A DNA stretch of 64,000 bases from Thinopyrum elongatum. Its lineage: Eukaryota; Streptophyta; Magnoliopsida; Poales; Poaceae. Every line of letters begins with the position of its first letter. Position 1 is the stretch's first letter. The stretch is from contig CM022300.1 in assembly GCA_011799875.1 (NCBI GenBank), forward strand, positions 168,037,837 to 168,101,836, written 5' to 3'. Both the position numbers and the translations under genes were made by a program. Below, in pieces: positions 46,501 through 58,496 of the stretch. The notes beneath the pieces were generated by a model that did no database searches, was not told where the DNA came from, and saw only the letters and a program-made list of their open reading frames with translations.

Positions 46501-47370
46501 GACTCGCAGAGACGATAATCAATGTAAAAGTGGATTCAAATATTTGAATAAGAGATCATGATGTTTGTAACTCATGCATGCATGAATATAATGGAGATAA
46601 TCGTGGTGTGGTTTTGAATCAAACGTGCTATATAATATATACACATCGAACAAGCCCAAATCGATTTGAATTTTTGACACCGGTGACAGGCATCGTTCGA
46701 CCACATTGCATCCATGCATGGACATAACTATTCGAATCTGAGATAATGTGTGGTTTTCGAAGCAAACATCTAAATGTTGTGTGTGTGTGCGGCGGGGGGG
46801 GGTGCATTGTTGTGTGTGTTAAACACATTATATGTATGAAAACATGGTTTAGATTATTCCAAACGTTTAGCTACCTAGAGCATGAAATGTACCATGATTT
46901 GGATTCAACATAAAATGGATACAAATATTTGAATTGGAGATCGTATGATACGTGTAGTTCATATTTAAATAGGATTGCTACTATATGCATGTTTTCTATT
47001 ATCAAGATAATAATGATGGTATAACTTGACATCAATCGTATTTAAATAGGGAAAATTGATTCAAATTTAGTCCATATGGTAGACGAAAATATGATGAGGA
47101 CATGGCTACCTTGGATACGACAAAAAATGTTGCATACATGCATATTTCTGAGGTGGTTTCTTATTAGAATTATGCAATAATTTATTTATGTTATTTGGAA
47201 CAAAAATACTTCACCTATTTTTATTTCATGCCTAAATGCAAAATTGCTGATCAGTTGTACGAACTACGTGTGAAGACAAAGGAAAAGGAAATGATTAGGT
47301 GTTGTTCAATAAGTCATCTCGCGTCAAAGGAAATGATTTTGTGTTGTTCAAAAAGTCCTCTCACGTCACT
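46500..47370. other. AT-rich stretch, no gene seen
   Basis: Two diverged copies of a TTCAAATATTTGAAT-centred segment lie at about 46525-46580 and 46910-46965, and a G-run with TG repeats at 46776-46815. Otherwise I see no coding or mobile-element ends. Confidence 0.3.
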
Positions 47371-47379
47371 TTTGGCCCA

Positions 47380-47841
47380 ATAGAAGATAGAGTCCAAGTC
47401 CCCCATGTTCTGGACTTAGATTTGGACTGCACATAGATACCTGACTCAAAACGTCAAGAACTCTTTCATCTGGACTCCGAATTGGGTGATTCTTTTTTTT
47501 GTTGGAAAGTTTATTTTGTGCACTTCCAACCGAATTGGATTCACCTTCAAATTTTTCCGGAGCGTCGAGAAATTGACGAAACAATCTGACGCTGCAGCAG
47601 AATCCGAGTGAAACTACAAGTCCAAAGGTGTTGCATCACCTCCACTTGGGCCCATGGGCCTTGTACGACTTAGGGTTAGTTTTAGGCTGCCTTGGGACGT
47701 CCTCCCACCTCCTTGGCTGCGACCCCTTGCTCCTATATAAGTAGATCAATCTACTAGCTTTTCCCTTGGGATTTGTTTAGTTAAAAGTTAGCATTGCAAC
47801 TTCGTGTACTTCATTTGTGTCCAACGACCAGACCAAGACCG
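47380..47841 (+). mobile_element. LTR-like promoter region split by CACTA-2
   Basis: A TATATAAG box lies at about 47733-47740, followed ~100 bp later by sequence resembling the R-U5 part of a grass LTR (TTCGTGTACTTCATTTGTGTC). The sequence continues at 52010 on the other side of CACTA-2, as the CCG target-site duplication shows. The LTR family and outer boundary are not determined. Confidence 0.4.
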
Positions 47842-48290
47842 CACTAGTGCAGAAAAGCCTAGCTATGGTGTGCCAAAAGCAGCCTTGGTGGCGTGGACAC
47901 CCGACGACACAAATATGGCGCTACTGTTAAAAATTAGCACTGGCGTTGCCACCTATGCCAGTAGTATTTTGGACGGTGATAGCTTCCCGCGTGGTCGACG
48001 CCAGTAGTATTAATCATCAGTTGTGACGTTCCATGTTTTCGTGACACTAGTAATTTGATTTTGAGATTTGAAATAAAAGCTGTACAACAGCGATCTCAAC
48101 CAAAATGACAGCATAATCCAGTTTAAGAACAGTCAATAAATCAACTATAAATAGACCCAATGACAACATTTAAGTTCAACAATGCACTTATTGATATTGT
48201 TCAAGAAAGTAGGCAAAGTAACACACATATGAATGTACACATTCAAATAAATAGAGGTGATAATAACATGAGATCTTCCATGCATGCCAA

Positions 48291-48824
48291 CTAGCTAACT
48301 AGGACTTTTCGGCGGGCGGAGTCAAGGTCATAGTCCGGAGTAAGTGAACCATCATCGCTGCCAGCAGGCTTGTAGTAGACCAAGATCTCATCATGATCGT
48401 AGTCGAGGTAGAACGTGACTCTCTCCCCAGCTTCCATCTCGTAAGCACTTGCAAGGGCTTTCCAACCAGGGCAACCAAAATAGGTACTGTTTGCCTCGTT
48501 GGTGACAAGACAATTGAATTGTTGGGCCGTCAGCATCTTCATGAGGGTGCACTGGAATGTGATGGTGGCATCAACCAAAACACTAAACTTCTCTATGAAG
48601 TCATGCCTTGCCCCGTAAGGGATGACCTGAGCAAAATTGAAAGAAAGAAGTAGCTAGCTAGTTAGACAATTTTGGGCACAACCGTATACATTATATGAAA
48701 CTCAATAAAAACATGTTAAACTAAAACATACCATCCTAGTGAGGAAGTCATTCGGTAGATCTATGAAGAACTTCTTATCCCTTAGGCATCTCACTGACCC
48801 ACAGGTCTTACATGGGGCATCCAT
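48291..48824 (-). CDS. B3-like protein gene in CACTA-2
   Basis: The two-exon model has exon 1 at 48824-48732 (31 codons from ATG), a 105-bp intron with GT (48731-48730) and AG (48628-48627), and exon 2 at 48626-48291. The splice is phase 0, giving 142 residues without a stop. The N-terminus has CKTCGSVRC, a possible zinc-binding CxxC pair. Then KKFFIDLPNDFL and, near the end, YFGCPGWKALASAYEMEAGERVTFYLD and EILVYYK resemble the start and end of a plant B3 DNA-binding domain (LP-x2-F, GW-x2-F, L-x2-G-D-x-V-x-F). The similarity is by eye only. The frame is intact, unlike most coding in the window. The gene lies downstream of an AP2-like fragment on the same strand, so the two could be parts of one AP2-B3 (RAV-like) gene. 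Confidence 0.55.
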
Positions 48825-49035
48825 TTACTGCTTTCATGAAGTTGAGAAAAATAAGCATACATAACAGATGCATAGACATAATGCAACATAAGTAGTTAGT
48901 ACAAACCAGCGCTATCCGGCCATCTAGATATTAACACATACTTGTAATTAAACAGTTCTACAAACCATGCGTAGTTCAAATATAAAACATGCATAAACTT
49001 AAACAGTTCATATGAAATAGGTAGCGCGTGCTAAG

Positions 49036-49508
49036 CTAGTGGTTAAAGGGACCGGCCTCGTGGTCATGCCTAGTGGACCTACGACGACACCCCTGCTGAC
49101 CCTCCTCATCACGCTCGAAGGCATCCCAGTCTATGGGATCCTCCTCCGTGCACTTCCTACCTGCATACTGAAGTAACATCATCTTGTTGGCCTCCACGAG
49201 TTTTTCATCTCTCGCAAGCTCGCTCACCAATGGGTCAAAGAACTGCATCTCGGCCTGTTTGTTCTCCTTCTCCTCAACCCTTGTGCATATCCTCGTGTCA
49301 TCAGGTGCGAGGAACATCGCAAACTCATGACACTCAGGGAAGTTCAGACTCGCCCCTCCTAAAAGAACTCTACTGCCATGACATCATAAGCGCACGCTGC
49401 TAACTCCGGGGTGTCCCAGTGGCCAGTTTCGTGGATGACATTGTCCTTCCTAATGGTGGCATAGTACTGATTTCCCTTCTATGGCACACCACGAAACTTC
49501 GGAGCCAT
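49036..49508 (-). pseudogene. AP2/ERF-like domain fragment in CACTA-2
   Basis: From an ATG at 49508 the frame reads MAPKFRGVP, a TAG (49479-49481), then GNQYYATIRKDNV, WDTPELAACAYDVMAVEF. After a 1-nt shift near 49355-49365 the next frame gives GGASLNFPECHEF. This is the order of an AP2/ERF DNA-binding domain: YRGV, AEIR, TFDTAEEAARAYD, LNFP. The frame runs on to 49036 with an acidic, helical tail (DPIDWDAFERDEE). AP2 domains bind GCC-box or related DNA in plant transcription factors. Both breaks lie in the domain, so this copy is not functional as read. An intron near 49060-49080 that would link it to the B3-like exons is possible but not shown. Confidence 0.6.
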
Positions 49509-49570
49509 CTGTGATGATGCGTATATAACTAACAAGTTAGTAAAAATGGACATATTAACGAGTACCTGCA

Positions 49571-50100
49571 AAACCTACAACTACACTAAATTCTTTCACC
49601 ACAAGTACACTAGTAGAACTACAATAAAATTACACTATCTAAAATCATAGTCTACAAATCATATAATAAAATCGTAGTCTACAACTACACTAAATTCTTT
49701 CACCACAAGTACACTACAAGAACTACAATAAAATTACACTATCTAAAATCATAGTCTACAAATCATATAATATAATCATAGTCTACAACTACACTAAATT
49801 CTTTCACCACAATTACACTACTAGAACTATAATAAAACTACACTATCTAAAATCATAGTCTACAAAATCGTATAATATAATCATAGTCTACAACTACACT
49901 ATTTTTTTCACCACAAGTACACTACTAGAACTAAAATCAAATTACACTATTTAAAATCATAGTCTACAAATCATATAATATAATCACAATCTAGAACTAC
50001 ACTAAATTCTTTCACCACAAGTACACTACTAGAACTACAATAATATTACACTATCTAAAATCATAGTCTACAAATCATATAATATAATCTTAAACTAAAA
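49571..50100. repeat. ~104-bp tandem array in CACTA-2
   Basis: The word CTACACTA followed by a T-rich TTCACCACA block starts at 49581, 49685, 49789, 49894 and 49997, spaced 103-105 bp. The unit is AT-rich, with CTACA and ATAATC words. Five units are clear, the last one decaying into TACACTACT repeats to about 50180. It lies between the proline-rich frame and the AP2-like fragment, possibly within an intron or promoter. Confidence 0.85.
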
Positions 50101-50180
50101 TTTTACACTACTCTTACACTAATTTTACACTACTCTTATACACAAAATTCTACATTATTCTACACTACTATTACACTACG

Positions 50181-50549
50181 CTAAGTAGAACTCGCCCGCG
50201 GCGGTGATAGATGGCGAGGGGGTGTTGCGGAGTGCGACGGGGGCGGGGGCCGTGGCCGGGGTGGAGGAGGAGGCGACGTGGGCGGCGGCTGTGGAGGCGG
50301 AGGCAACGGCGACAGGGGCTTCGATGGAGGCGACGGCGACGGGGACGGAGATGACGACGACGGAGACGGAGGCGATGACGACGGGGACGGCGGAGGCGCA
50401 GGCGACCGCGACGGGGGTTTCAACGGTGTAGGCGGAGGTGGCGGTGGAAGCGGAGGCGACGGCGACGGGAGCGGCGGCGGTGGAGGCGGCGATTTAATGG
50501 AGATCGAACGGAGACAGATGATTGTGTGTGTGGGGGATGTTTTAATCAA
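50181..50549 (-). other. GC-rich, proline-coding low-complexity stretch
   Basis: The plus strand is a near-continuous GGCGGNGAC trinucleotide-like run. The minus strand is open for 122 codons and reads as Pro/Ser repeats (PPPPPPLPSPSPP). It lies upstream of the AP2-like fragment on the same strand, so it could be the N-terminal exon of the cargo gene. Simple repeats also stay open by chance. I do not call it a gene. Confidence 0.35.
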
Positions 50550-51061
50550 TCCGGCCTAGGGCGGCGGGGTAATTACTAGCGTTGGCCTACGTTGGCAATG
50601 CCATTGCTATTATATTGTTAATTTTTTGTAATTTTTCTTTTTTACTTTTAAGTGTTACACATATTGTTTTTTATATTCATATAGATGTTTAGTTTATTAT
50701 TTTATTGTTTTATTTTCCTATTATTTATTATATTGTTATTTTTATTAATTATTTTGTGTAAATGTGTAAACATACAAGTAAAACCAATAATTAGAACACA
50801 ACATCGATCTCATTAATCTAGCCTAGATACATAATAGTTGAAGGATGAAAATAATAACAAATATATATAAATTCTACTACTATACTCTTGATCTAGACTA
50901 AGAACATCATCAGTGTAATGATTCCCACGAGAAAAAAAAGCTGCCACCGATCCAGCAGGGAGAACAAGGCCAAGCATAACACTAGCTACAAGCGCATATC
51001 AAAGCATCTTGAATTTTTGGATTTAGCCGTGCATCACATCAGTCTTCAGCTGCATCTCATC
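50550..51061. other. AT-rich interior of CACTA-2
   Basis: No coding is seen. A GTTGGCCTACGTTGGCAATG patch is at 50580-50605, followed by an AT-rich stretch to 50880. At 51062 the homology with the start of the window begins. Confidence 0.4.
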
Positions 51062-52009
51062 TATCTGTTGTCTTAGTTCACCAATGGACTACTCGAGCAA
51101 CTCGCTCACATACTTCTGCACAATATCAACCCATATCCATGTGTAGCAATATTTTGTCCCTAATGTTTGTGGATCACAATATACACACACATATATTAAT
51201 GATCGCGACACTATATATATAAAGTTGAATTGTGCAAATTAGCAGAAATAGATCAAGAGGTATTTTCTGTCACATTACCTTTCCACGGTTATCGCAGATG
51301 TAGAACTCACACTCTGGATTTTTTTATGTGTGCGACATATGCTTATCAGCAGGGCGTCCACAGCCGCAAAGCAGCACAGATGCCCTCGCTCGATTCCCGG
51401 CTACTTCGGCACCGGTGGCATAGCTGCTGGATCGAAGGGACATCGCGCTGCAGCAGGATGATTCGCCAGACAGGGTTGGCTGCATTGGCCATGGCAAGCG
51501 CATGTCGTATCCAACATGGCCATAAGAGAGCTCGGCCAAGGCGGTGGAGTCCCAAACTTTCGACATGCCCTGCCGACGTGGGCTCGCACGCGGGGCTCAT
51601 GCCGATTCAACAAGCTCCAGTGGGTCCATTGTCACCAAAGCAGCTAACCAAGAGGGAGTAGAATTTTGTGGAGAATGGAAGTGAATGTATTTGAGAACAA
51701 GGGCTGCAACACATCTATATATAGGCAAAACTTAGTGTGGGCGTTCCCGATGATGGTACGACAGCAAAAGGTTAAGTATATATGGCATGTTTATAAATCG
51801 CACGACAGTAGTATCTTGCAACTGGTCACAACAACTGGGCCCAGATAGTAGTGAGGTCGGAAGTATTAAGAATGCCAGCAGTAGCAAATTGTAGCTGGCG
51901 TACCAATTTGGACGACGCCAGCACTATTTGAAAAAAATAGTGCTAGCATTGATGAAACGTGGCGCGCCACAAGCGAAAGTTCTGGCTAGCCGTTTTTCCA
52001 CTAGTGCCG

Positions 52010-52860
52010 CTTTCGCATCCCCACTATTATCAATACTTCATATATATTCGCAATATTCAGATTGCGTTATCATATTCTTGCTTGTTCTTCAATTGCATGC
52101 AGGAATACACCTTCGTGGTTAGGTTGATTATGCTTCCAGCATTGTGAGTAACCTCGGGAGATTGGTTTAGCGAATGCTAAGGCACACCATTGTTGCAAGA
52201 TTGTAGTCGGGTCATCAAAGTTGTCTCTATCGTGACCCAACACATAGCAATAGACATCATACGTATGCACAACATGCAAGTTTGTGTTTGTACAACATGG
52301 CATCACAACATAACTCTACGACTACAAGTAGTTATTTAAGAGGCTCCGAAGAGCCATACATAACTTGATATTACAAACATGGGTCTCATGACCCAACATA
52401 CAAAGTCATACAAGCAACAAACGGAGGCATAAACCTGTCTAAGTACAGACAGCTGAAAAGAAAGAAGGCTAAAAAAACATGTCTATCTCAAGACCCACCA
52501 TAGGAACCAGACCTCTGTCCTGGGATTCCCAAGCTAACCGTCGAATCCCACATGGAACTACTAGTGAGACTGAAGTCTCCTCTGCAAAAACATAAATTAA
52601 GCAAACATAAGAACAAATGTCCTCAGCATGACTTACATCAGAGCTAACTACTTATGCATCAGTATCAACAAGGGGGTTGTGGAGTTTAACTGCAGCAAGC
52701 AAGCTTTGACTCAGTGGCTATCCTGTACTACGACTACCAGTAATTTCTTTGAGGTGAGGAAGCGCACACGAGTACACATATTCACCATATCAATACACCA
52801 CTATGGATTCTCTCCCGTCTCCCTACGAGAAGTCCATCCATAGCACTCATGCTTATCTAC
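52010..52860. repeat. LTR-element host sequence of CACTA-2
   Basis: This continues the LTR-like sequence interrupted at 47841 and matches 947-1800. The ~150-bp segment at 52236-52400 also occurs at 1174-1330 and 57060-57210. No coding is supported. Confidence 0.5.
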
Positions 52861-54176
52861 AGGAAACCCTCCTTGGGCGTCCAGCCAAGGGGAGGAGGAG
52901 TTGGACTCCTCCCCCACTCCTATTTGGTCTCCTTCCTTAGGGAAGGGGCGCCTCTTCCCACTTGGGCCTTTGTGGCCCAAGTTACCTTCCACCTCTTGGC
53001 CTTTGTAGTCCCGTTGACATTAAATTAAATATATAATTGTTCCAAATACTTTTGGACTATTATATATATAGTTTAACATCCCCGGAAGCATTTTCCACCT
53101 ATATACAGTTTATCGGTAATACCCGGTATTACCCGATATTCACCGAAACCCTTCCGGTGACCCCGAAACGCTTCCGGATCCTCTCGGAACTATTTCGAAT
53201 GTTAATGAAACTATTTCACAAATAAATCCTCAATAATCTCGTCCTACTAACACTTAGTAGATCGTGACTACCTTAAGCTTGTGACCCTGTAGGTTCGGTA
53301 AATCATAGACATGAACGAAACTCCTTCGTTTAATAACTGATATTGGAACTGTGGACATCCGTATTGGTCCCTATGATTACACAAATGAGATTCGAGTGGA
53401 CCTTTGGTTATCATGCGATGTTCCCTTTGCTTCGCAATACTTTACAAAAATCATTGTGCATTGGTATCCTCTTGAGTCATCACAATGCTCACTATACCGT
53501 TGCTTCCGTTACTGGTTTTGTTCTTCTTTCTCGTTAACATGTTTCCGCATCCCCGTGACATAGTCACCTATATTTGGCCAGATGGTGATGGATGTCGTCA
53601 CATCAAGAGGAACCTAAGGATATCTCTCCATCATTGAAGGAGCAAATCCCACTCTCGAGCTATCCGGTGACTTGTGAAACTTTCCGGTGAGCATGAAAGT
53701 TGACGTTGTGATCACCTTGTTACAGATGACGTTTGAGCAACCCCAAAGTCTACCGCCTGGTAGGAAGTGACCGAGACACTCTCATGGTCTAAGGAACTAA
53801 AACACATACTAACACTCTGTGTTATAATAAATGATGTCAGATGATATATTCACAAAGTATAACAGACAAGTTTGGGTAAATTAAATATGATCATTCTTCT
53901 AATGTCATATCCTCAATGTTGTTTTAGAACTATCGTTACACTTAACAATATCCTCAGATCCAGAATATGTGATCACAAACAACACTTGAGCCAGTCTTAG
54001 AGGCGAGACTAGGAACCTATTGTTTACTATTTATCATTCCACACGTGCATATTAGTTTTCCACTGAATCACATATTCCAGGATCATAGCAGTTATAACAT
54101 GAAATATAAACTCTTAACTATGAATATGGAAATATAATAATACAAATATTATTGCTTCTAGGGCATATTTCCAACA
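52860..54176 (-). mobile_element. Copia-type LTR, second copy
   Basis: The minus-strand start TGTTGGAAATATGCCC at 54176, with polypurine tract CAAGTGGGAGAC outside it, is the unmutated form of the copy at 3109. The lower boundary is approximate. Beyond it, 54177-54545 is Copia 3' internal sequence without coding. Confidence 0.65.
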
Positions 54177-54559
54177 GTCTCCCACTTGCACTAGAGTCAC
54201 TAATCTAGTTAGCATGTTTAGCTTTTACAACAATGGCAATCCGGTGTCAGTCCATGCTTTACTTGTGGTATAGAATTCATCCTATCAAATTTGACAACTT
54301 CAGATCTATGTATATCATTTGCATTTCTATGCATCCGTCATGCTTACACATGAATTCATAATTTATGTGAAACAAGCTTAGTATATATTGAATCACTGGC
54401 AAGACCTAAGATTGCTTAGATTGAGACATAGAAGCACTATAAGAGAACAGTGTTCTATTTGCACAATCATCTAGAAACCATACTAAGTTCATAAATGAAC
54501 CTTTGATTCATCACCCTCATAGACATAGTGTTAAGTAAAAGTTAAACCTGGCTGAACTA

Positions 54560-55999
54560 GTTAATTATCCGAGGTGGGACCCGCATGTCATAGAATTAAT
54601 GTTAATTAGTGACTTTAATTAACCTTAACCAAAATCGTTAGATGGGCTAGGCCTAATAGTCAGTGGCCGTGGGGTTTAATTAGAGCCTAATCTAATTGTT
54701 GCCACATCAACTAAACCGAGTTTAGCCGTTGGCAATCTCAACCGACAGTGGAGGAACGTCGGAATCGCTGCTCCGGCAGCGGTTTGATGCGCCGAGGGTA
54801 CCAGTGAAGAGCTCACACTTGTGCATAACTAGGGGATGCCTCGGGAGGCTGTGGGGTGGCCGGGGATGATGACCACGACGGCTTTGGCGGCGGCCGGAGC
54901 TATGCTGTGTGCGGGCACTGCGCTGCAGATGGCTTGCGAGCAAAATAAGCAGCACAGATGCACTGGTGGGTCTCCAGGAGCATGCTGGTGCCACCAGCTT
55001 GAGAAGAGGAGCTCTAGAGCATGCGGCTCATCGACCATAGCAGCTGCCAGTGTTCGGGTTCGCAGGAGTGGCTGCTAAAGGAAGATCTTGAGCATGGGGT
55101 GACGGGGAAGAGAATCGGGCAAGGGCGATCACCGGCCATGGCGATAAAGATGGGGTGATGGTGAGGCTTCTGGGTGTCTAGCATTGCGTGCGTTGGTGTA
55201 GAGCTTAAAGGCTTCGAGGCGAATCTGGTGGACAAGATGGCGAGGCGAGGGGACTACAATGGGTGCATGGGCAGGTTGCGGTTGCCGGCGGGAGCACTCA
55301 TGTGAGCTCGGAATTGGCACCAGAGGGAGGGAGAGGAGCCAGAGAGAGAGGTAAAAGGTCGAGGGAGACGTGGGCGTCTCCGTGGTGCGAGGACGAGGCC
55401 TGGAGAGGGCTAGGCAGACAGCTTCATGCCGACGCACCCAAGCGTCGTGCACTGCTTCTCCTCTGCCCATTGGCAAGAGGAGGAAGACGGCTATGCCCCT
55501 GGTGGGCTGGGCCGGTTTGCTGGGCTTCCAGCTAAGAAGGCCCAGATGAGTTTTTCTCTTTCATTTTCTTTGTTTTTTATTGGTTTCAATCTATTTTGGT
55601 TTGTTGCAAGGACCAAACCATTTTTCAAATTTCTGTAAATTTATGTGTGAGATCAATGGACTTAACCAAAGCCACACACAAAGTTTCATAATTATTGGAA
55701 CTATAAAACTATTTATATGCTTTTATAGATCCAATTCAAATATCTAGTAAGTCAATTCGAAGCCCATTTATGTCCTGAATTTTTTTGATTATTTATGGTG
55801 GAGCTTTTCATCACTTCCCATAAACCATAAACATTTCCTAAGGGCATTTTGTGTTCATTAATTTTTTTTTAAGTTAAACCTATTTGAATTCCATTTGGTG
55901 CTAGGGTTTGGACATCCAAATTTCAACTTTAATTTGAATTTTAACATGATGCATGGATGCATATGCAACTAACTACAAGCAATAGTCTAGGGTGTGACA
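54560..55999 (-). mobile_element. Gypsy-type LTR, second copy
   Basis: It starts TGTCACACCCTAGAC on the minus strand at 55999, preceded by the TAGTGGGGGTGAG tract. It is co-linear with 3490-5011. Compared with the left copy it lacks about 80 bp around 4040-4110, so one copy has an internal indel. Chance open frames at 54720-55640 are not supported as genes. Confidence 0.6.
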
Positions 56000-57210
56000 A
56001 CTCACCCCCACTAAGCAAGAATCTCGTCCCGAGATTGAAGACGTGAGGTAAGAGGGATGGGGGGACACGAAACTGACATAGTCTTCATGATCCAAATTGC
56101 ACTTCTAGAGAACATTGATTCATTGCATCATCTTATTCTCGATGTCTTTGCTTTCGAGATCTTCGCCAAACATGATGATGACAGAAAGAAACTCTACATG
56201 AATCGATCTTCTCGAAGACCAAGCAACTCACGATCAACTCACGGAACAAGACATGATAACATCTCTTGAGCTAAGAGACAACACACATATCAGGGGTGAT
56301 GGAAGCAAGCAGAAGACGAAGGTTCAATTGTTAGGCAATAATTCCACGCTTAAGAATATTGTGAATAAGTGTCAAAGTAGCGAGGAGATAAATTGCCATG
56401 ATTCCATATCAGGGCACCTTAAGGGAGGTGACTCATAGAATTATTCCCTTAAGTGGCAAAAGATTACTTTTGATACAGGGATCATTGTAAGTCTTCATAC
56501 CAGGCTAATGCAAATAAAAAATGATCGTTTAAATGAGTTCGAAGAAATGGCATACTTAGAATGAAATGGGAGCTATGGCTATAGAACAATCCGCAAATGG
56601 AAGGCACATTCCTGTTGTTACCAAAGATATAACCTAGTGTCTGAGTGTGCTTTCAAGAACTTGAGCATTTCCATATTCATCAGGGTTTAACCAACATCTC
56701 TGCCAAAGATCTTGGTGACACCTCATACTACCCTGATGAATAATGATGGAGGATGCGGATACAAAGGAAGACAACACTTTCGCAGATTTTACCTTAGCAA
56801 TGCCAAGGAAACAAAATCAGGATGATCGACCGAGAGACATTTAGCACTCTGCCTGTAATGTTCTCCTTGATGTACTAGGCACCACGATCGTGCTTAAAAA
56901 CATCATTGATATGGTCATCAAGTAAAGGTCGGACTTCGGAACACAAGGGTCCATAAGGAACAACTTCTAGAATAAGTCGTATGAAATCCTCATGGAGAAG
57001 ATGGTCAAATTGCTCAATCAAGATACTGCAATAATAGATCTTCTGGCTAGGTGTTGTGACTCGACACATAGCAATACACATCATACGTACGTACAACATG
57101 CAAGTGTGTGTTGGTTCAACATGGCATCACAACATAACTCTACGACTCAAGTATTTATTTAAGAGGCTCCAAAGAGCCATACATAACATGATATTACAAA
57201 TATGGGTCTC
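56000..57210 (-). repeat. Gypsy internal 3' region, second copy
   Basis: Non-coding internal sequence matching 5012-6091, then running on through the ~150-bp segment also found at 1174-1330. It breaks at GGGTCTC (57210), where the LTR of element E begins. The uninterrupted version at 1311-1330 shows the insertion point. Confidence 0.6.
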
Positions 57211-58496
57211 TGATAACCCACAAGTATAGGAGATCACAACAGTTTTCAAGGGTAGAGTATTCAACCCAAATTTATTGATTTGACACAAGGGGAGCCAAAG
57301 AATATTCGCAAGTATTAGCAGTTGAGTTGTCAATTAAACAACACCTAAAAGACTTAGTATATGCAGCAAGGTGATCAGTTGCAAAGTAGTATGGAAGTCT
57401 GATAGTAACAGTAATAGTAGCAACGGAAAAAGTAGCAATTTTATAGTGATCGTAACAACAGCAACAATGAAGGTAATTAGCAAAGATAAATATATGAAAT
57501 CGTAGGCATTGGATCAGCGATGGATAATTGTGTTGGATGATATTCATCATGTAGCAGTTATAACCTAGAGCGACACAGAACTAGCTCCAATTCATCAATG
57601 TAATGAAGGCATGTATTCCGTATATAGTCATACGTGCTTATGGAAAAGAACTTGCATGACATCTTTTGTCCTACCCTCCCTGGCAGCGGGGTCCATAAGG
57701 AAACTAAGGGATATTAAGGCCTCCTTTTAATAGAGAACCGGAACAAAGCATTAGCACATAGTGAATACATGAACTCCTCAAACTATGGTAATCACCGGAA
57801 AGAATCCCAATTATTGTCACCTTGGGGTATGCGGATCATAACACGTAATAGGTGCATATAACTTGCAAGGTAGGATCAAGAACACAAATATATTCATGAA
57901 AACATAATAGATTCAGATCTAAAATCATGGCCATCACTGTCTAGCAAACCTACGAAGGAATTACTCACTCCCGGCGGTGAGCATCATGAAATTGGCGGTG
58001 AAGGAAGTTTGATGATGATGACAGCGATGGATTCCACCCTCCAGAGCCCGAACGGACTCCAGATCAGCCCTCCCAATGAAGAACAGGAGGTGGCGGCGAC
58101 TCTGTGTCATAAAATGCGATGAATTCTTCTCTCCAATTTTTTTCTTGGCGAATAGGCATATATGGAGTAGGAGTTAGGGTTGCCGGAGGTCCAGGGGCCC
58201 ACAAGCTCCTAGGGTGCGCCCTGCGGGGGGAGGGTAGGCGCGCCCCCTGAGCTTGTGGCTCCTGGGTGGCCCCCTTTGGTATATTTTTCCCTTAGTATTT
58301 TTTATATATTCGATAAAAAATCTCCGTAAATTTACAGGTCAATCCGAGAACTTTGATTTCTACAAAAAAAAACAACACCATGGCAAGTCTGCTAAAAATA
58401 GCGTCGGTCCGGGTTAGTTTCATTCAAATCATGCAAATTAGAGTCCAAAACAAGAGCAAAAGTGTTTGGAAAAGTAGATACGATGGAGACGTATCA
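57211..58496 (-). mobile_element. Element E: 3' LTR (TGATACGT...GGGTTATCA)
   Basis: On the minus strand the 1286-bp LTR starts TGATACGTCTCCATCGTATC at 58496 and ends ACTTGTGGGTTATCA at 57211, with the purine tract TTAAGCTTGGGGGAGC outside its start. It is related to, but distinct from, the LTR of element D. Non-coding. The left flank GTCTC (57206-57210) is the candidate target site. Confidence 0.8.

Larger units (their letters stand above)
47842..52006 (-). mobile_element. CACTA-2: complete 4165-bp element with gene cargo
   Basis: The termini are CACTAGTGCAGAAAAGCC at 47842 and, inverted, CACTAGTGGAAAAACGGC at 52006. CCG directly flanks both ends (47839-47841 and 52007-52009), the 3-bp target duplication of CACTA elements. 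No transposase is visible, so it is non-autonomous. The minus strand carries a proline-rich frame, an AP2-like fragment and a spliced B3-like gene. A 104-bp tandem array lies between them. The strand given is that of the cargo. The last ~945 bp occur again at 1-943. Confidence 0.85.
51062..57080. repeat. Right copy of the duplicated ~6 kb block
   Basis: Co-linear with 1-6091 in the same orientation, ~5% diverged, with small indels. It is not cut by CACTA-1: the sequence at 57071 runs on where the left copy is interrupted. It shares the CACTA-2 right end with its CCG flank, and the same Copia and Gypsy LTR junctions. Confidence 0.85.

Noticed and set aside
50181..50549. Proline-rich minus-strand frame as an independent gene
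   Set aside because: Simple trinucleotide-like repeat stays open by chance; no start context or domain. Kept only as a low-complexity stretch.
1..57080. The two 6-kb blocks as LTRs of one giant element
   Set aside because: They contain ends of several unrelated elements (CACTA, Copia LTR, Gypsy LTR), which an LTR would not share as a unit, and no TG...CA borders fit.
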